Source: Chloroflexota bacterium (lineage in GTDB: Bacteria; Chloroflexota; Anaerolineae; Promineifilales; Promineifilaceae). From it: a stretch of 64,000 nucleotides of DNA. The translations under genes and the position numbers were made by a program. The notes under the pieces were generated by a model. It ran no database searches and was not told the DNA's origin. It was given only the letters and a program-made list of their open reading frames with translations. Positions 49,125-57,052 of this stretch are shown here, piece after piece; positions within the stretch are counted from its first letter, which is position 1; every line of letters starts with the position of its first letter. The stretch lies in the NCBI GenBank assembly GCA_013112725.1, contig JABFFZ010000002.1, positions 1-64,000 on the forward strand. Direction: 5' to 3'.

Positions 49125-51116
49125 ATGGGTATTGCGGCGGATATTGCCATTATCCTGGTGGCGGCGCTCATTGGCGGGTTGGTGGCCCAGCGGCTGAAAC
49201 TGCCACTTATTATCGGGTATATTCTAGCAGGGGTGCTGGTTGGCCCATATACCGCCGGTTTTGCCATCAGTGATTCGCACGACATTGAACTGCTGGCCGA
49301 AATTGGGGTGGCACTGCTGCTGTTTGCCCTGGGCATCGAATTCTCCTTCAAAAAACTGCAACTGGTGCGCCGCATCGCTTTGATCGGTACGCCCCTGCAA
49401 ATGCTGTTGACCATCGTCCTGGGGTTGGGCATCGGACAATGGTTGGGCTGGAACTGGATTGAGTCGCTCTGGTTAGGGGCGCTCATTTCGCTGTCCAGCA
49501 CCATGGTCATCCTGAAAACGCTGATGAACCAGGGCCGCCTGGGCACGCTTTCCAGCCGGGTGATGATCGGCATGTTGATTGTGCAAGACCTGGCGGTGGT
49601 GCCGCTGATGATTATCTTACCCACGCTGAATAATCTGGAAGAGGGGGCCATTGCCTTGTTTTTAGCAGCGGGGCGGGCGGCGCTCTTTCTGGCGGGGATG
49701 TACTATTTGGGGACGCGCCTGATTCCTTATCTGATGCGGCACATCGTCCAGTGGAATTCGCGGGAGTTGTTTTTGTTAACCATCACCGCCATTGGTCTGG
49801 GCATTGGTTACGCCACTTACCTGTTTGGTCTCTCCTTTGCTTTTGGCGCGTTTGTGGCCGGCATGGTGCTGAGCGAATCCGATTACAGCCACCAGGCGCT
49901 CAGTGATATTATCCCCCTACGTGACTTGTTTGGCCTGCTCTTTTTTGTCTCTGTGGGGATGCTTCTAGACCCCACTTATTTGCTGGAAAATATGGGCACG
50001 GTGCTGCTGGTGGTGCTGCTGGTGGCGGTGGGTAAGGCGCTCATTTTTAGCGGCATCACCTATGCCTTTGGCTACGGCAACATCGTGCCTTTTGCCGTGG
50101 GGTTGGGGCTGTTTCAGATTGGCGAATTTTCCTTTGTGCTGGCGCGGGTAGGCGTGAGCACCAATTCCATTTCCGCGGAGTTGTTCTCGCTCATTCTGAC
50201 GGCGGCGATTATGACGATGATTTTAACGCCGCTGGTCTCCGAGTTGGCCGAGCCGCTGTATAAGCTGCGGCGACGCTGGTTCCGCTATGAGCCGCTGAGT
50301 ACCATGAATATGCCAGTAGAGGGGCTGCATGATCATGTGATCATCGTCGGCAGCGGCCGGGTGGGGCATTATGTGGCCCATGTCCTCAGGCGGCTGGAAC
50401 GGCCGTTGGTGGTGATTGAACTCGACCAGCGGCGCATTGACCGGCTGAAGGAGGAGGGGGTTCCCATTATTTATGGTGACGCCAGCCAGCCGATGGTGTT
50501 GGAAATGGCCGAGGTGGAAAAGGCGCGGCTGATCGTGATTGCCATTCCCTCTTTTGTGGATGTACACAGCATTGTTTCCCACGTGCGCCAGTTAAAGCCA
50601 GATTTGCACATTCTGGCACGCGCCGAAGGCGCCGAACAGTTGGCGACTTTGCATGAGATCGGGGTATTTGAAGTGGTGCAGCCCCATTTTGAGGCGGGGC
50701 TGGAGATGATGCGCCAGACGCTGCTGCACCTGAATTTGCCGGCGGGGGAAATCCAGCGGTTTGCCGACGATGTGCGCCAGGAGTTATACGCCCCTTTGTA
50801 TGCCGTGCATGAGGATTACGAAAAGCTGGTGCGGCTAAAGGACGCTGCCCGGCTGTTGGAACTGAGTTGGGTCACGCTGCTGCCAGACAGTTCCCTGGTG
50901 GGGCGTAGTATTGGCGGGCTGGGGATTCGGGCGGTGACGGGGGCGTCAGTGGTGGGAGTGATGCGTGACGGCCGTTTCACCCCCAACCCTCACGCCTCAT
51001 TCCGCTTTGCCGCCGGGGACGTCCTGGCCGTCATGGGGGATCGGGAACAGTGTACCGCCTTCCAAAAGCTGGTGGGCGGAGATGATGAGGAGATGGTTGA
51101 GCAGGTGAAGGGGTGA
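49125..51116 (+). CDS. CPA2 cation:proton antiporter with TrkA-N and TrkA-C domains
   Basis: A 663-residue KefB/KefC-like exchanger. The membrane part (to about 385) has [70 protein letters not shown] and [13 protein letters not shown]. The cytosolic part has a Rossmann RCK domain ([40 protein letters not shown]) and a TrkA-C domain ending [12 protein letters not shown]. Such domains bind nucleotide and gate K+ efflux. AAGGAG precedes ATG 49125. The following gene is another antiporter, 36 bases away. Confidence 0.92.
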   Translation: MGIAADIAIILVAALIGGLVAQRLKLPLIIGYILAGVLVGPYTAGFAISDSHDIELLAEIGVALLLFALGIEFSFKKLQLVRRIALIGTPLQMLLTIVLGLGIGQWLGWNWIESLWLGALISLSSTMVILKTLMNQGRLGTLSSRVMIGMLIVQDLAVVPLMIILPTLNNLEEGAIALFLAAGRAALFLAGMYYLGTRLIPYLMRHIVQWNSRELFLLTITAIGLGIGYATYLFGLSFAFGAFVAGMVLSESDYSHQALSDIIPLRDLFGLLFFVSVGMLLDPTYLLENMGTVLLVVLLVAVGKALIFSGITYAFGYGNIVPFAVGLGLFQIGEFSFVLARVGVSTNSISAELFSLILTAAIMTMILTPLVSELAEPLYKLRRRWFRYEPLSTMNMPVEGLHDHVIIVGSGRVGHYVAHVLRRLERPLVVIELDQRRIDRLKEEGVPIIYGDASQPMVLEMAEVEKARLIVIAIPSFVDVHSIVSHVRQLKPDLHILARAEGAEQLATLHEIGVFEVVQPHFEAGLEMMRQTLLHLNLPAGEIQRFADDVRQELYAPLYAVHEDYEKLVRLKDAARLLELSWVTLLPDSSLVGRSIGGLGIRAVTGASVVGVMRDGRFTPNPHASFRFAAGDVLAVMGDREQCTAFQKLVGGDDEEMVEQVKG

Positions 51117-51152
51117 AGGGGTGAGAAGGTGATAAGGTGAGAGGGCTGCTTT

Positions 51153-52604
51153 ATGAATGAATATGTGCTGATAGTTGCCGCCGCTTTACTGCTCATCAGC
51201 GTGCTGGTTAGCAAAATTTCGGACCGGTTTGGCATCCCGGCGCTGTTGTTGTTTTTGCTCCTGGGCATGGTCATCGGCTCCGATGGCCCCGGCGGTATCT
51301 ATTTTGATGACCCGGCGTTGGCCCAATTCCTGGGGGTGATTGCCCTGGTCCTCATCCTCTTTTCCGGCGGTCTGGATACGGAATGGGATCGTGTGCGGCC
51401 AGTGCTAAAAGAAGGGCTGCTGCTCTCAACGTTTGGCGTTTTCCTGACCGCGTGGGCCGTTGGCCTTTTTACGATGGTGCTGCTTGACTTCACGCTGACG
51501 GAAGGCTTACTCCTGGGGGCTATCGTTTCCTCTACCGATGCGGCGGCCGTATTTTCTATTTTGCGCTCCAAAGGCATTAGCCTCAAAGGGCGGTTGAAGC
51601 CGCTGCTGGAATTGGAATCCGGCAGCAATGACCCCATGGCCATCTTCCTCACCATCGGCCTGATCCAGTTGTTGAGCAACCCGGACACGCCGCCGCTCAC
51701 TCTGGTCGGCTTATTCGTCCTGCAAATGGGGGTCGGTGCGGTGATGGGGTATGGCATGGGCCAGGTGACACTGTTTTTTGTCAACCGTTCCCGGTTGGGT
51801 TATGAAGGTCTCTACCCCGTACTGACGCTTTCTTTAGTTTTTCTGACGTTTGGCCTGACCGACGCCTTGAACGGCAGCGGTTTCCTGGCCGTCTACCTGG
51901 CCGGTATCGTATTGGGCCGCGCCGATTTCATCCACAAACGCAGCCTGCTCCGTTTCCACGATGGTCTGGCCTGGTTGATGCAAATTGCCATGTTCCTGGC
52001 CCTGGGTTTGCTCGTTTTCCCCTCCGAACTGGTACCGATTGTCGGCGTTGGTTTGCTCATCGCGGCCTTTTTGATGTTTGTGGCCCGCCCGCTGAGTGTG
52101 TTTATCAGTTTACTGCCCAGTTCTTTAGATTGGCGGGCCAAAGGGTTCATCTCCTGGGTGGGGCTGCGCGGCGCGGCGCCCATTATCCTGGCTACCTTTC
52201 CCCTGTTAGCCGGGCTGCCCCAGGCTGACCTGATTTTCAACATCGTCTTTTTCATCGTGTTGACCTCCGTGCTGTTGCAAGGCACCACCTTGTTGCCAGC
52301 CGCCCGCTGGCTGCGGGTGGATGCCCCGGCCACGCGCAAACGGTTATACCCGATTGAATTCAATCCGATGGAAGGGCTAAAAAGCGAGTTGAAGGATCTG
52401 CCCATCCCTCCGGACTCGCCGATGGTGGGCAAAGCCATTGTCGAATTGGGACTGCCGGCCGATTTTCTGATCGTACTCATTGCCAGAAATGACGACTTTG
52501 TGATGCCCAGTGGGGGCACGGTGGTGCAAGGGGGTGATACGCTGCTGGTGCTCTCAGACAAGGAGTCATTTGAGGATGTAGTTATAAGATTTGACAAATC
52601 TTGA
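51153..52604 (+). CDS. NhaP2/CvrA-type K+(Na+)/H+ antiporter with TrkA-C domain
   Basis: A 483-residue CPA1 exchanger. [75 protein letters not shown] and [20 protein letters not shown] are characteristic of NhaP2. A C-terminal TrkA-C-like domain ([33 protein letters not shown]) follows. The pair with the upstream CPA2 gene suggests joint K+ or pH control. Its stop codon is the loop of a perfect hairpin. Confidence 0.92.
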   Translation: MNEYVLIVAAALLLISVLVSKISDRFGIPALLLFLLLGMVIGSDGPGGIYFDDPALAQFLGVIALVLILFSGGLDTEWDRVRPVLKEGLLLSTFGVFLTAWAVGLFTMVLLDFTLTEGLLLGAIVSSTDAAAVFSILRSKGISLKGRLKPLLELESGSNDPMAIFLTIGLIQLLSNPDTPPLTLVGLFVLQMGVGAVMGYGMGQVTLFFVNRSRLGYEGLYPVLTLSLVFLTFGLTDALNGSGFLAVYLAGIVLGRADFIHKRSLLRFHDGLAWLMQIAMFLALGLLVFPSELVPIVGVGLLIAAFLMFVARPLSVFISLLPSSLDWRAKGFISWVGLRGAAPIILATFPLLAGLPQADLIFNIVFFIVLTSVLLQGTTLLPAARWLRVDAPATRKRLYPIEFNPMEGLKSELKDLPIPPDSPMVGKAIVELGLPADFLIVLIARNDDFVMPSGGTVVQGGDTLLVLSDKESFEDVVIRFDKS

Positions 52605-52619
52605 AGATTTGTCAAATCT
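52587..52619. terminator. 15-bp perfect hairpin whose loop is the antiporter stop codon
   Basis: AGATTTGACAAATCT (52587-52601) is exactly inverted at 52605-52619, and the three-base loop is TGA, the stop codon of the antiporter gene. A GAAAAAGGAG binding site for the next gene follows at once, so partial termination or RNA protection is likely rather than a full stop. Confidence 0.65.
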
Positions 52620-52637
52620 GAAAAAGGAGATAAGCGT

Positions 52638-53816
52638 ATGTCGGAAAAAGGGAATATGGCTACTAGACAAATTCATGCAGGAGATGCGGCAAATCCGAGT
52701 ACGGCCGTGTCCGCCCCCATTTACCAGTCCGCCACCTTCGCCTTTGAGACGCCGGAAGAGATTGCGGCGGCGATGGCAGCCCAGGCACATCCACAGTTTT
52801 ACGGCCGTTACGCCACCCCCAATACCAAACAGGTGGAACTGACGGTGGCCGCGCTGGAACAAGGTGAAGCGGCGCTGGCGGTCGCCTCCGGCATGGCCGC
52901 CGTGTCGCTCGTCTTTTTTACCTTCCTGAAACAGGGCGATCACGTGGTGGCCCAAACCACCCATTACCCCTCCAGCACCAAGGTGCTGGAACAAAAGCTG
53001 GCCGAATACGGCGTGGCCACCACCTTTGTAGACCAGACCAATCCGGCTGCCTTTGCCGCCGCCATCCGCCCTAATACCCGGCTGATTTACGTGGAAACTC
53101 CGGCTAACCCGGTGCTGCGCCTGACGGATCTCACGGCCGTCGCCGCCATCGCCCGCGCCCACCACATCCTTACTGCCACCGACAATACCTTTGCCACGCC
53201 GTATAACCAACGGCCGTTGACCCTGGGCATTGACATCGTGCTGCACAGCGCCACCAAATACCTGGCCGGGCACTCCGATGTGGTCGCCGGGGTGGTAGTG
53301 GGCAAAGCCGAACACATTGCCGCCATGTGGCACACCCACGTCATGTTGGGCGCGGTGCTGCACCCCATGGAAGCCTGGCTGTTGGAACGGGGGCTGAAAA
53401 CGTTTGACCTGCGCATGGAGCGGCACAACCGCAATGCGCAAGCGGTGGCGGAATTTCTGGCGGGGCACACGGCCGTGCGGGAAGTGTACTACCCCGGCCT
53501 GCCCGCCCATCCCCAACACGACCTGGCGCGGCGGCAAATGCCCGGCGGTTATAGCGGCATGGTCTGTTTTGACCTGAAAGGGGGGCGCACCGCCGGGTAT
53601 GAGCTATTGCAGCGGCTCAAGCTGATCAAACTGGCGGTCAGTCTGGGCGGCGTCCACAGCCTGATCACCCATGCCGCCAGCACCATCTCCGCCATCCTGC
53701 AAAGCGACGAGGCCATCGCCGCCAGCGGCGTGCAGCCCGGCCTGGTGCGCTTTTCCGTGGGGTTGGAAGATGTGAATGATTTGATTGCCGACCTGGCGCA
53801 GGCGTTAGGGGATTAG
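52638..53816 (+). CDS. Cys/Met-metabolism PLP-dependent enzyme (methionine gamma-lyase-like)
   Basis: A 392-residue trans-sulfuration enzyme. TRQIHAGDAANPSTAVSAPI, YGRYATPNTKQVELTVAALE, the PLP-binding lysine in LHSATKYLAGHSDVVAGVVV, and SLGGVHSLITHAASTI are classic. YETPANPVLRLTDL-like YVETPANPVLRLTDL holds cofactor contacts. Methionine gamma-lyase, cystathionine gamma-lyase and gamma-synthase cannot be separated by sequence alone here; the H in the SLI-TH segment and the catalytic-tyrosine region are compatible with several. AAGGAG lies before ATG 52638. Confidence 0.9.
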   Translation: MSEKGNMATRQIHAGDAANPSTAVSAPIYQSATFAFETPEEIAAAMAAQAHPQFYGRYATPNTKQVELTVAALEQGEAALAVASGMAAVSLVFFTFLKQGDHVVAQTTHYPSSTKVLEQKLAEYGVATTFVDQTNPAAFAAAIRPNTRLIYVETPANPVLRLTDLTAVAAIARAHHILTATDNTFATPYNQRPLTLGIDIVLHSATKYLAGHSDVVAGVVVGKAEHIAAMWHTHVMLGAVLHPMEAWLLERGLKTFDLRMERHNRNAQAVAEFLAGHTAVREVYYPGLPAHPQHDLARRQMPGGYSGMVCFDLKGGRTAGYELLQRLKLIKLAVSLGGVHSLITHAASTISAILQSDEAIAASGVQPGLVRFSVGLEDVNDLIADLAQALGD

Positions 53817-53970
53817 GTGAGGGGGTGTACGGCCGTGCAAAAAATCACAGGCCGGTATAGTTAAGCGTTTTGCTGACCTCTTTCCAGCAGGACAAATGGG
53901 TCAAATGTAATGGCCTTAAACCTTCCTCAACTGAATAGCCGGTTATCTCTCTGCGTGTCATCATCCCATC

Positions 53971-54726
53971 TCAATGCCATATACTGCGGTCATCTTGGTT
54001 AGTCTGTTTATTGGTGGTGGTAAAGTTTTCTTGGTTTTCGTCCAATTCATAACCAGGATTATAACCATGGATCTCAGGCCGTGAAGTTGGGGACGGGGTT
54101 GGTGACGGCCCGGCGTTAATTCCCTGCATCTCAGAGGGTGGTGCAGAAATGGATGACTGTTTTCGGCGAGCAACAAACTCCCTCCACCCTACCTGCAACG
54201 TCCGCAGCAATTCTTCATCGTGGGTAATATCAGGCGTAGCCATATAATTTGCCAGTTGCGTTAGTTCCTCCCGCAGCAACTCTTCATCAATGCTAATCTC
54301 AGGAGTCCGAATTGAGGAGGTAGAAACGGAAGGGGATACTTGAGTAAAAGTGTTATCTACTTCAATGGTCTTGCTCAGGCGGGAATGGTTTATGGTATAT
54401 CCCTTTTGCGCTTGAGATCCCTCCGTTTCGAGGAAATATTGAGCGAAAAATGAGTTTTCCAATTCCTGGATGTTTTCTGGGGTCAGATCTGTTTGAACGA
54501 TTTCAATAGAATCATTGCCTTGTATGTACTGCGTGAGTTTCTCTGCAACATCTCTTTTCATCTGTAGATGTATTTCCAGGCTGCCATCCTTATCTCCTAA
54601 AAAAAATAAGTCGCTGGGCTGAACGCCTGTCTGCATGGCCACTTGAAAAAGAATCGCCTTAATCGTCCTTTTTCTTGATCCAGCATCAAGACATTTCAAA
54701 TCCAGATCTGGAAATTTAATGGTCAT
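53971..54726 (-). CDS. C-terminal fragment: 251-residue frame
   Basis: The open frame downstream of the duplication, starting at an ATG that is an internal methionine of the reconstructed protein. It begins with an alpha/beta part (IKFPDLDLKCLDAGSRKRTI, DLFFLGDKDGSLEIHLQMKR). Then come a Ser/Thr-rich stretch, helical repeats (ISIDEELLREELTQLANYMA, ITHDEELLRTLQVGWREFVA) and a Pro/Asn-rich tail. No enzyme motif is visible. Confidence 0.5.
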   Translation of the reverse strand: MTIKFPDLDLKCLDAGSRKRTIKAILFQVAMQTGVQPSDLFFLGDKDGSLEIHLQMKRDVAEKLTQYIQGNDSIEIVQTDLTPENIQELENSFFAQYFLETEGSQAQKGYTINHSRLSKTIEVDNTFTQVSPSVSTSSIRTPEISIDEELLREELTQLANYMATPDITHDEELLRTLQVGWREFVARRKQSSISAPPSEMQGINAGPSPTPSPTSRPEIHGYNPGYELDENQENFTTTNKQTNQDDRSIWH

Positions 54727-55097
54727 TTCGGGATTCGCAACCTTATTATACTTTTGGTGTGCCTCAACAATAAGAGGGTCGATAAAAGAGGGTCGATAAC
54801 ATCATTATAAGGCCCAGGTCTGTGCCTCTTAAGAGTATCCAGTAACTCTCTGACCCTATGGCGCCTTTCACAATACCATATTATTTCCATCGAAAAGACA
54901 TCAAATGTGTCATTACGGAGTTTCTCATAATTAATACCCATCCTGAAACAAACCCGTCTGAGTTCCGAAGTATTGAAGTGTATCTCCATAAATTTCAGAA
55001 TATCTTCTCTCCCACCAGAGTTTAACCAATGCTCTATTTCTTCAGGATTGGTAGAAGGCTGTGAATTTTCTATAGCAGATGGCAAAGGTCGTATCAA
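54723..55097 (-). CDS. Middle fragment: EAD-like domain reading frame
   Basis: The open frame after the amber codon, 124 residues if TTG 55097 is used. It holds the EAD-like stretch described for the whole gene (about residues 40-95 of this frame). Its last 20 residues (LLLLRHTKSIIRLRIPK) come from the shifted frame behind the 14-bp duplication. It overlaps the next frame by four bases, which mimics an operon but is better explained as a broken gene. It may still be expressed. Confidence 0.4.
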   Translation of the reverse strand: MIRPLPSAIENSQPSTNPEEIEHWLNSGGREDILKFMEIHFNTSELRRVCFRMGINYEKLRNDTFDVFSMEIIWYCERRHRVRELLDTLKRHRPGPYNDVIDPLLSTLLLLRHTKSIIRLRIPK

Positions 55098-55440
55098 GTT
55101 GATAATTTCTTGAATCTGTTCATACTACGTCCCCAGTTTGTTGCCAATCTCAGCTACGAGTCTTATGGATTTAATAAATTCTTGAATTTGCTCATCCCGA
55201 ATGGAAGTCTCCGAACCTTTCAACAATTTACTCTGATTAAGATAATTACGAGTCAACTCAGGAATAGCTGGTATGCGTTCTTCTGCTCTCTCATTGGGCG
55301 CCATCATTTTGCAATACCTCCTTTTGCGAATACCTCAACAAAAATCCTGGCGTGAACTGGTGGCTGCAGCCAGTCTCCCGACCGCGCCGCCCCACCTTTG
55401 CCTATTGTAACCTGTCCCTTACGCGTTGTCTCTGTCAGCA

Positions 55441-55523
55441 TCACGGCCGTTTCCCCCACCAAATCAGAACGGCACTTTCCTGAATAGGGTTAGGCGCATT
55501 TATTCGGGTAAGGTGATGTCGTC
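55441..55523 (+). repeat. Direct repeat flanking the PIN module, copy 1
   Basis: This stretch and 56343-56422 match over about 80 bases with roughly ten differences (shared CAGAACGGCA, TTTCCTGAATAGGGTT, AAGGTGATGTCGTC). On the minus strand both end a reading frame with DDITLP(E) then TAA. They bracket the PIN/antitoxin pair, suggesting duplication with insertion of the module. Confidence 0.7.
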
Positions 55524-55539
55524 TGAAGGCTACATAATT

Positions 55540-55956
55540 TCATTCGGCCGCAGCCACAATAGCCAGGAAGTCAACGGCCGTTACTATCTTGATTCCTTGA
55601 AAACTCCCTATGGGCAGCAAGTAACGCCGATCCCCAGAGACAATGTAATCGGCCTGACTGACCAGGGCACATTCCAATACCACGTCATCATCTGGATCGG
55701 CCGTAATAAACTGTAGCTGGCCGGGGATCGGGGTCAAGTGCAGAAAGCCAAGCAGATCAGCGATTGTCTCTGTCACCATCTCATCCGAAAAATTTAGTTT
55801 AGTCTGGAGTTTCTCTCCTAATTCTGCCATCAGTTCGGGGCAAGTAACGGCCGTAACATCACCGCGCCGGGCCAGTTCCAGACAACGATAGGGATTACCT
55901 TGCCAGTCGAGGGCTGAAAAGAGGATATTCGTATCAAATACGACGGTGAAAGGCAC
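55540..55956 (-). CDS. PIN-domain toxin
   Basis: A 138-residue PIN ribonuclease. VVFDTNILFSALDWQGN gives the first Asp, TCPELMAELGEKL the conserved Glu, ADPDDDVVLECALVSQADYI the Asp cluster and SGDRRYL the last Asp. It starts with GTG 55956, whose G is also the last base of the antitoxin stop TAG, so the two are tightly coupled. Confidence 0.85.
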   Translation of the reverse strand: MPFTVVFDTNILFSALDWQGNPYRCLELARRGDVTAVTCPELMAELGEKLQTKLNFSDEMVTETIADLLGFLHLTPIPGQLQFITADPDDDVVLECALVSQADYIVSGDRRYLLPIGSFQGIKIVTAVDFLAIVAAAE

Positions 55957-56198
55957 TACCTGTCCTCATGCAGCAAATCGTCAATGAACTGTTCCCGCTC
56001 TTCTTCGGACAAGGCGTCCCAATCCAGGCCACGTTGGGCGCACAATTGCCGCAGTTGGCTTTCCGCATAGGCCATCCGCACCTGGCGTTGTGTGGCAGCA
56101 CCCTCGGCCAGGATAAGAAGAGCGTCCCGCTTATCTCGTGGCGGCAACTGCTGCACCAAATCAATCACCTGTCTGTTGGTTAATGTCATCATCGGCAT
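55956..56198 (-). CDS. Antitoxin partner of the PIN toxin
   Basis: An 80-residue helical, acidic protein (MTLTNRQVIDLVQQLPPRDK, LSEEEREQFIDDLLHEDR). Its one-base overlap with the PIN gene and its size identify it as the antitoxin. The DNA-binding class is not evident. ATG 56198 is used; ATG 56189 also fits. Upstream in-frame codons are likely untranslated. Confidence 0.7.
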   Translation of the reverse strand: MPMMTLTNRQVIDLVQQLPPRDKRDALLILAEGAATQRQVRMAYAESQLRQLCAQRGLDWDALSEEEREQFIDDLLHEDR

Positions 56199-56342
56199 CT
56201 GTTTCTCTCGCGAAGACTTTCTTTGGTCAAAACTGGTCTCAATTATAGCAGGTATTAGCGATTCTCCCTTATGGCCGGTGTATTCCATCGTCCCCTACCC
56301 CCTTTGTCCGTTGGCGCCTGTCTCCTTGCATGACCGTCGGCC

Positions 56343-56422
56343 TCACGGCCGTCCCCCACCAGGTCAGAACGGCATTTTCCTGAATAGGGTTGGCGCGGTT
56401 ATTCAGGTAAGGTGATGTCGTC
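56343..56422 (+). repeat. Direct repeat flanking the PIN module, copy 2
   Basis: The second copy of the repeat described at 55441-55523, on the other side of the toxin-antitoxin pair, about 900 bases away. It overlaps the 3' end of the gene fragment at 56399-56509. Confidence 0.7.
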
Positions 56423-56509
56423 GAGGGTCACGGCCGTGAGTACCTGCTCGCTCAATTCATCCAGTACGGCCGTGTCGTTGACAAGGAATGCCAGGCGCAT
56501 CCACAAAAA
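56399..56509 (-). pseudogene. C-terminal fragment of an unidentified gene
   Basis: About 36 codons read FLWMRLAFLVNDTAVLDELS, then EQVLTAVTLDDITLPE and stop, with gene-like codon use and two ACGGCCGT sites. Immediately upstream (56510-56560) the frame dissolves into GGGAGATTG border words. It looks like the tail of a lost gene whose end was duplicated at 55441-55523. The rest of 56199-56612 shows no other gene. Confidence 0.45.
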
Positions 56510-56612
56510 TTCGCGCCTTCCCAATCTCCTCATCTCCCAATCTCCATTAAAAAGGTTGCCAACTCCCCACTCTAGCAGTAGTATTGGCGCATATCTCACA
56601 TTTTGGTGGAAC

Positions 56613-57002
56613 ATGTCAACAATTGAAGAACCTGAATTGATCACCATCATCGAAGGGCCAACCCCAGAATTTCGCCCCACCCCCCAGGATTGGGTGCAAT
56701 CTATTCACGAAGGCCCAGAAGATGCCATAGTGGCCGTCTGCCAGCTACGTACCGGCAACGGCGAAGATATTATGCAGCGGTGCAAAAATGCCTGGAAAGA
56801 CGGCCGTAAGGTCAAACTCGACTTCCCCGATGAACTACGGCTGCGCCAGCGTGTAGATGTGGTCTCCTTGCGTCTCTCCCAGGTGGATGAAGGCGAATTG
56901 CTGCACATCTGGGTCTCCCTCCCCCTGGCCGAATTTGTGGAAGAAGTCGCCGACGATGGTGATGAAGAAGATGATGAGGATGATGGCTTCTTCTTCTCGT
57001 AG
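56613..57002 (+). CDS. Small acidic protein, unknown
   Basis: A 129-residue protein starting at ATG 56613 behind GGTGGA. The first 95 residues look alpha/beta (ELITIIEGPTPEFRPTPQDW, SIHEGPEDAIVAVCQLRTGN, CKNAWKDGRKVKLDFPDELR). The end is strongly acidic (DDGDEEDDEDDGFFFS). I do not recognise a family. It is convergent with dhaM, separated by a 17-bp perfect hairpin. Confidence 0.7.
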   Translation: MSTIEEPELITIIEGPTPEFRPTPQDWVQSIHEGPEDAIVAVCQLRTGNGEDIMQRCKNAWKDGRKVKLDFPDELRLRQRVDVVSLRLSQVDEGELLHIWVSLPLAEFVEEVADDGDEEDDEDDGFFFS

Positions 57003-57007
57003 AGGAA

Positions 57008-57048
57008 GTAATCAGGTAATTGAGTAATTGGCTCAATTACCTGATTAC
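57008..57048. terminator. 17-bp perfect hairpin between convergent genes
   Basis: GTAATCAGGTAATTGAG (57008-57024) is exactly inverted at 57032-57048 with a seven-base loop. It follows the stop of the acidic protein by six bases and the dhaM stop (minus strand) by four. It could serve as terminator for both. Confidence 0.7.
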
Positions 57049-57052
57049 CTAA

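Larger units (their letters stand above)
53971..55307 (-). pseudogene. EAD-like domain gene split by a 14-bp duplication and an amber codon
   Basis: A single ancestral frame of 440 residues can be reconstructed from ATG 55307 (strong AAAGGAGGT site) to 53971. It is broken twice. First, TAG at 55125-55127 interrupts an internal helical repeat (EQIQEFIKSIR, then EQIQEIINLIR). Second, an exact 14-bp tandem duplication (54772-54785 and 54786-54799) shifts the frame; removing one copy reads straight through (VIDPLIVEAHQKYNKVANPE) into the downstream part. The middle (FNTSELRRVCFRMGINYEKL, WYCERRHRVRELLDTLKRHR) resembles effector-associated death-like adaptor domains found in bacterial conflict proteins. 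The region is AT-rich and lacks ACGGCCGT. Confidence 0.75.

Noticed and set aside
54723-55307. A regular two-gene EAD operon
   Set aside because: The exact 14-bp duplication, the in-frame continuation past TAG and the overall multiple-of-three length show that a single gene was broken.
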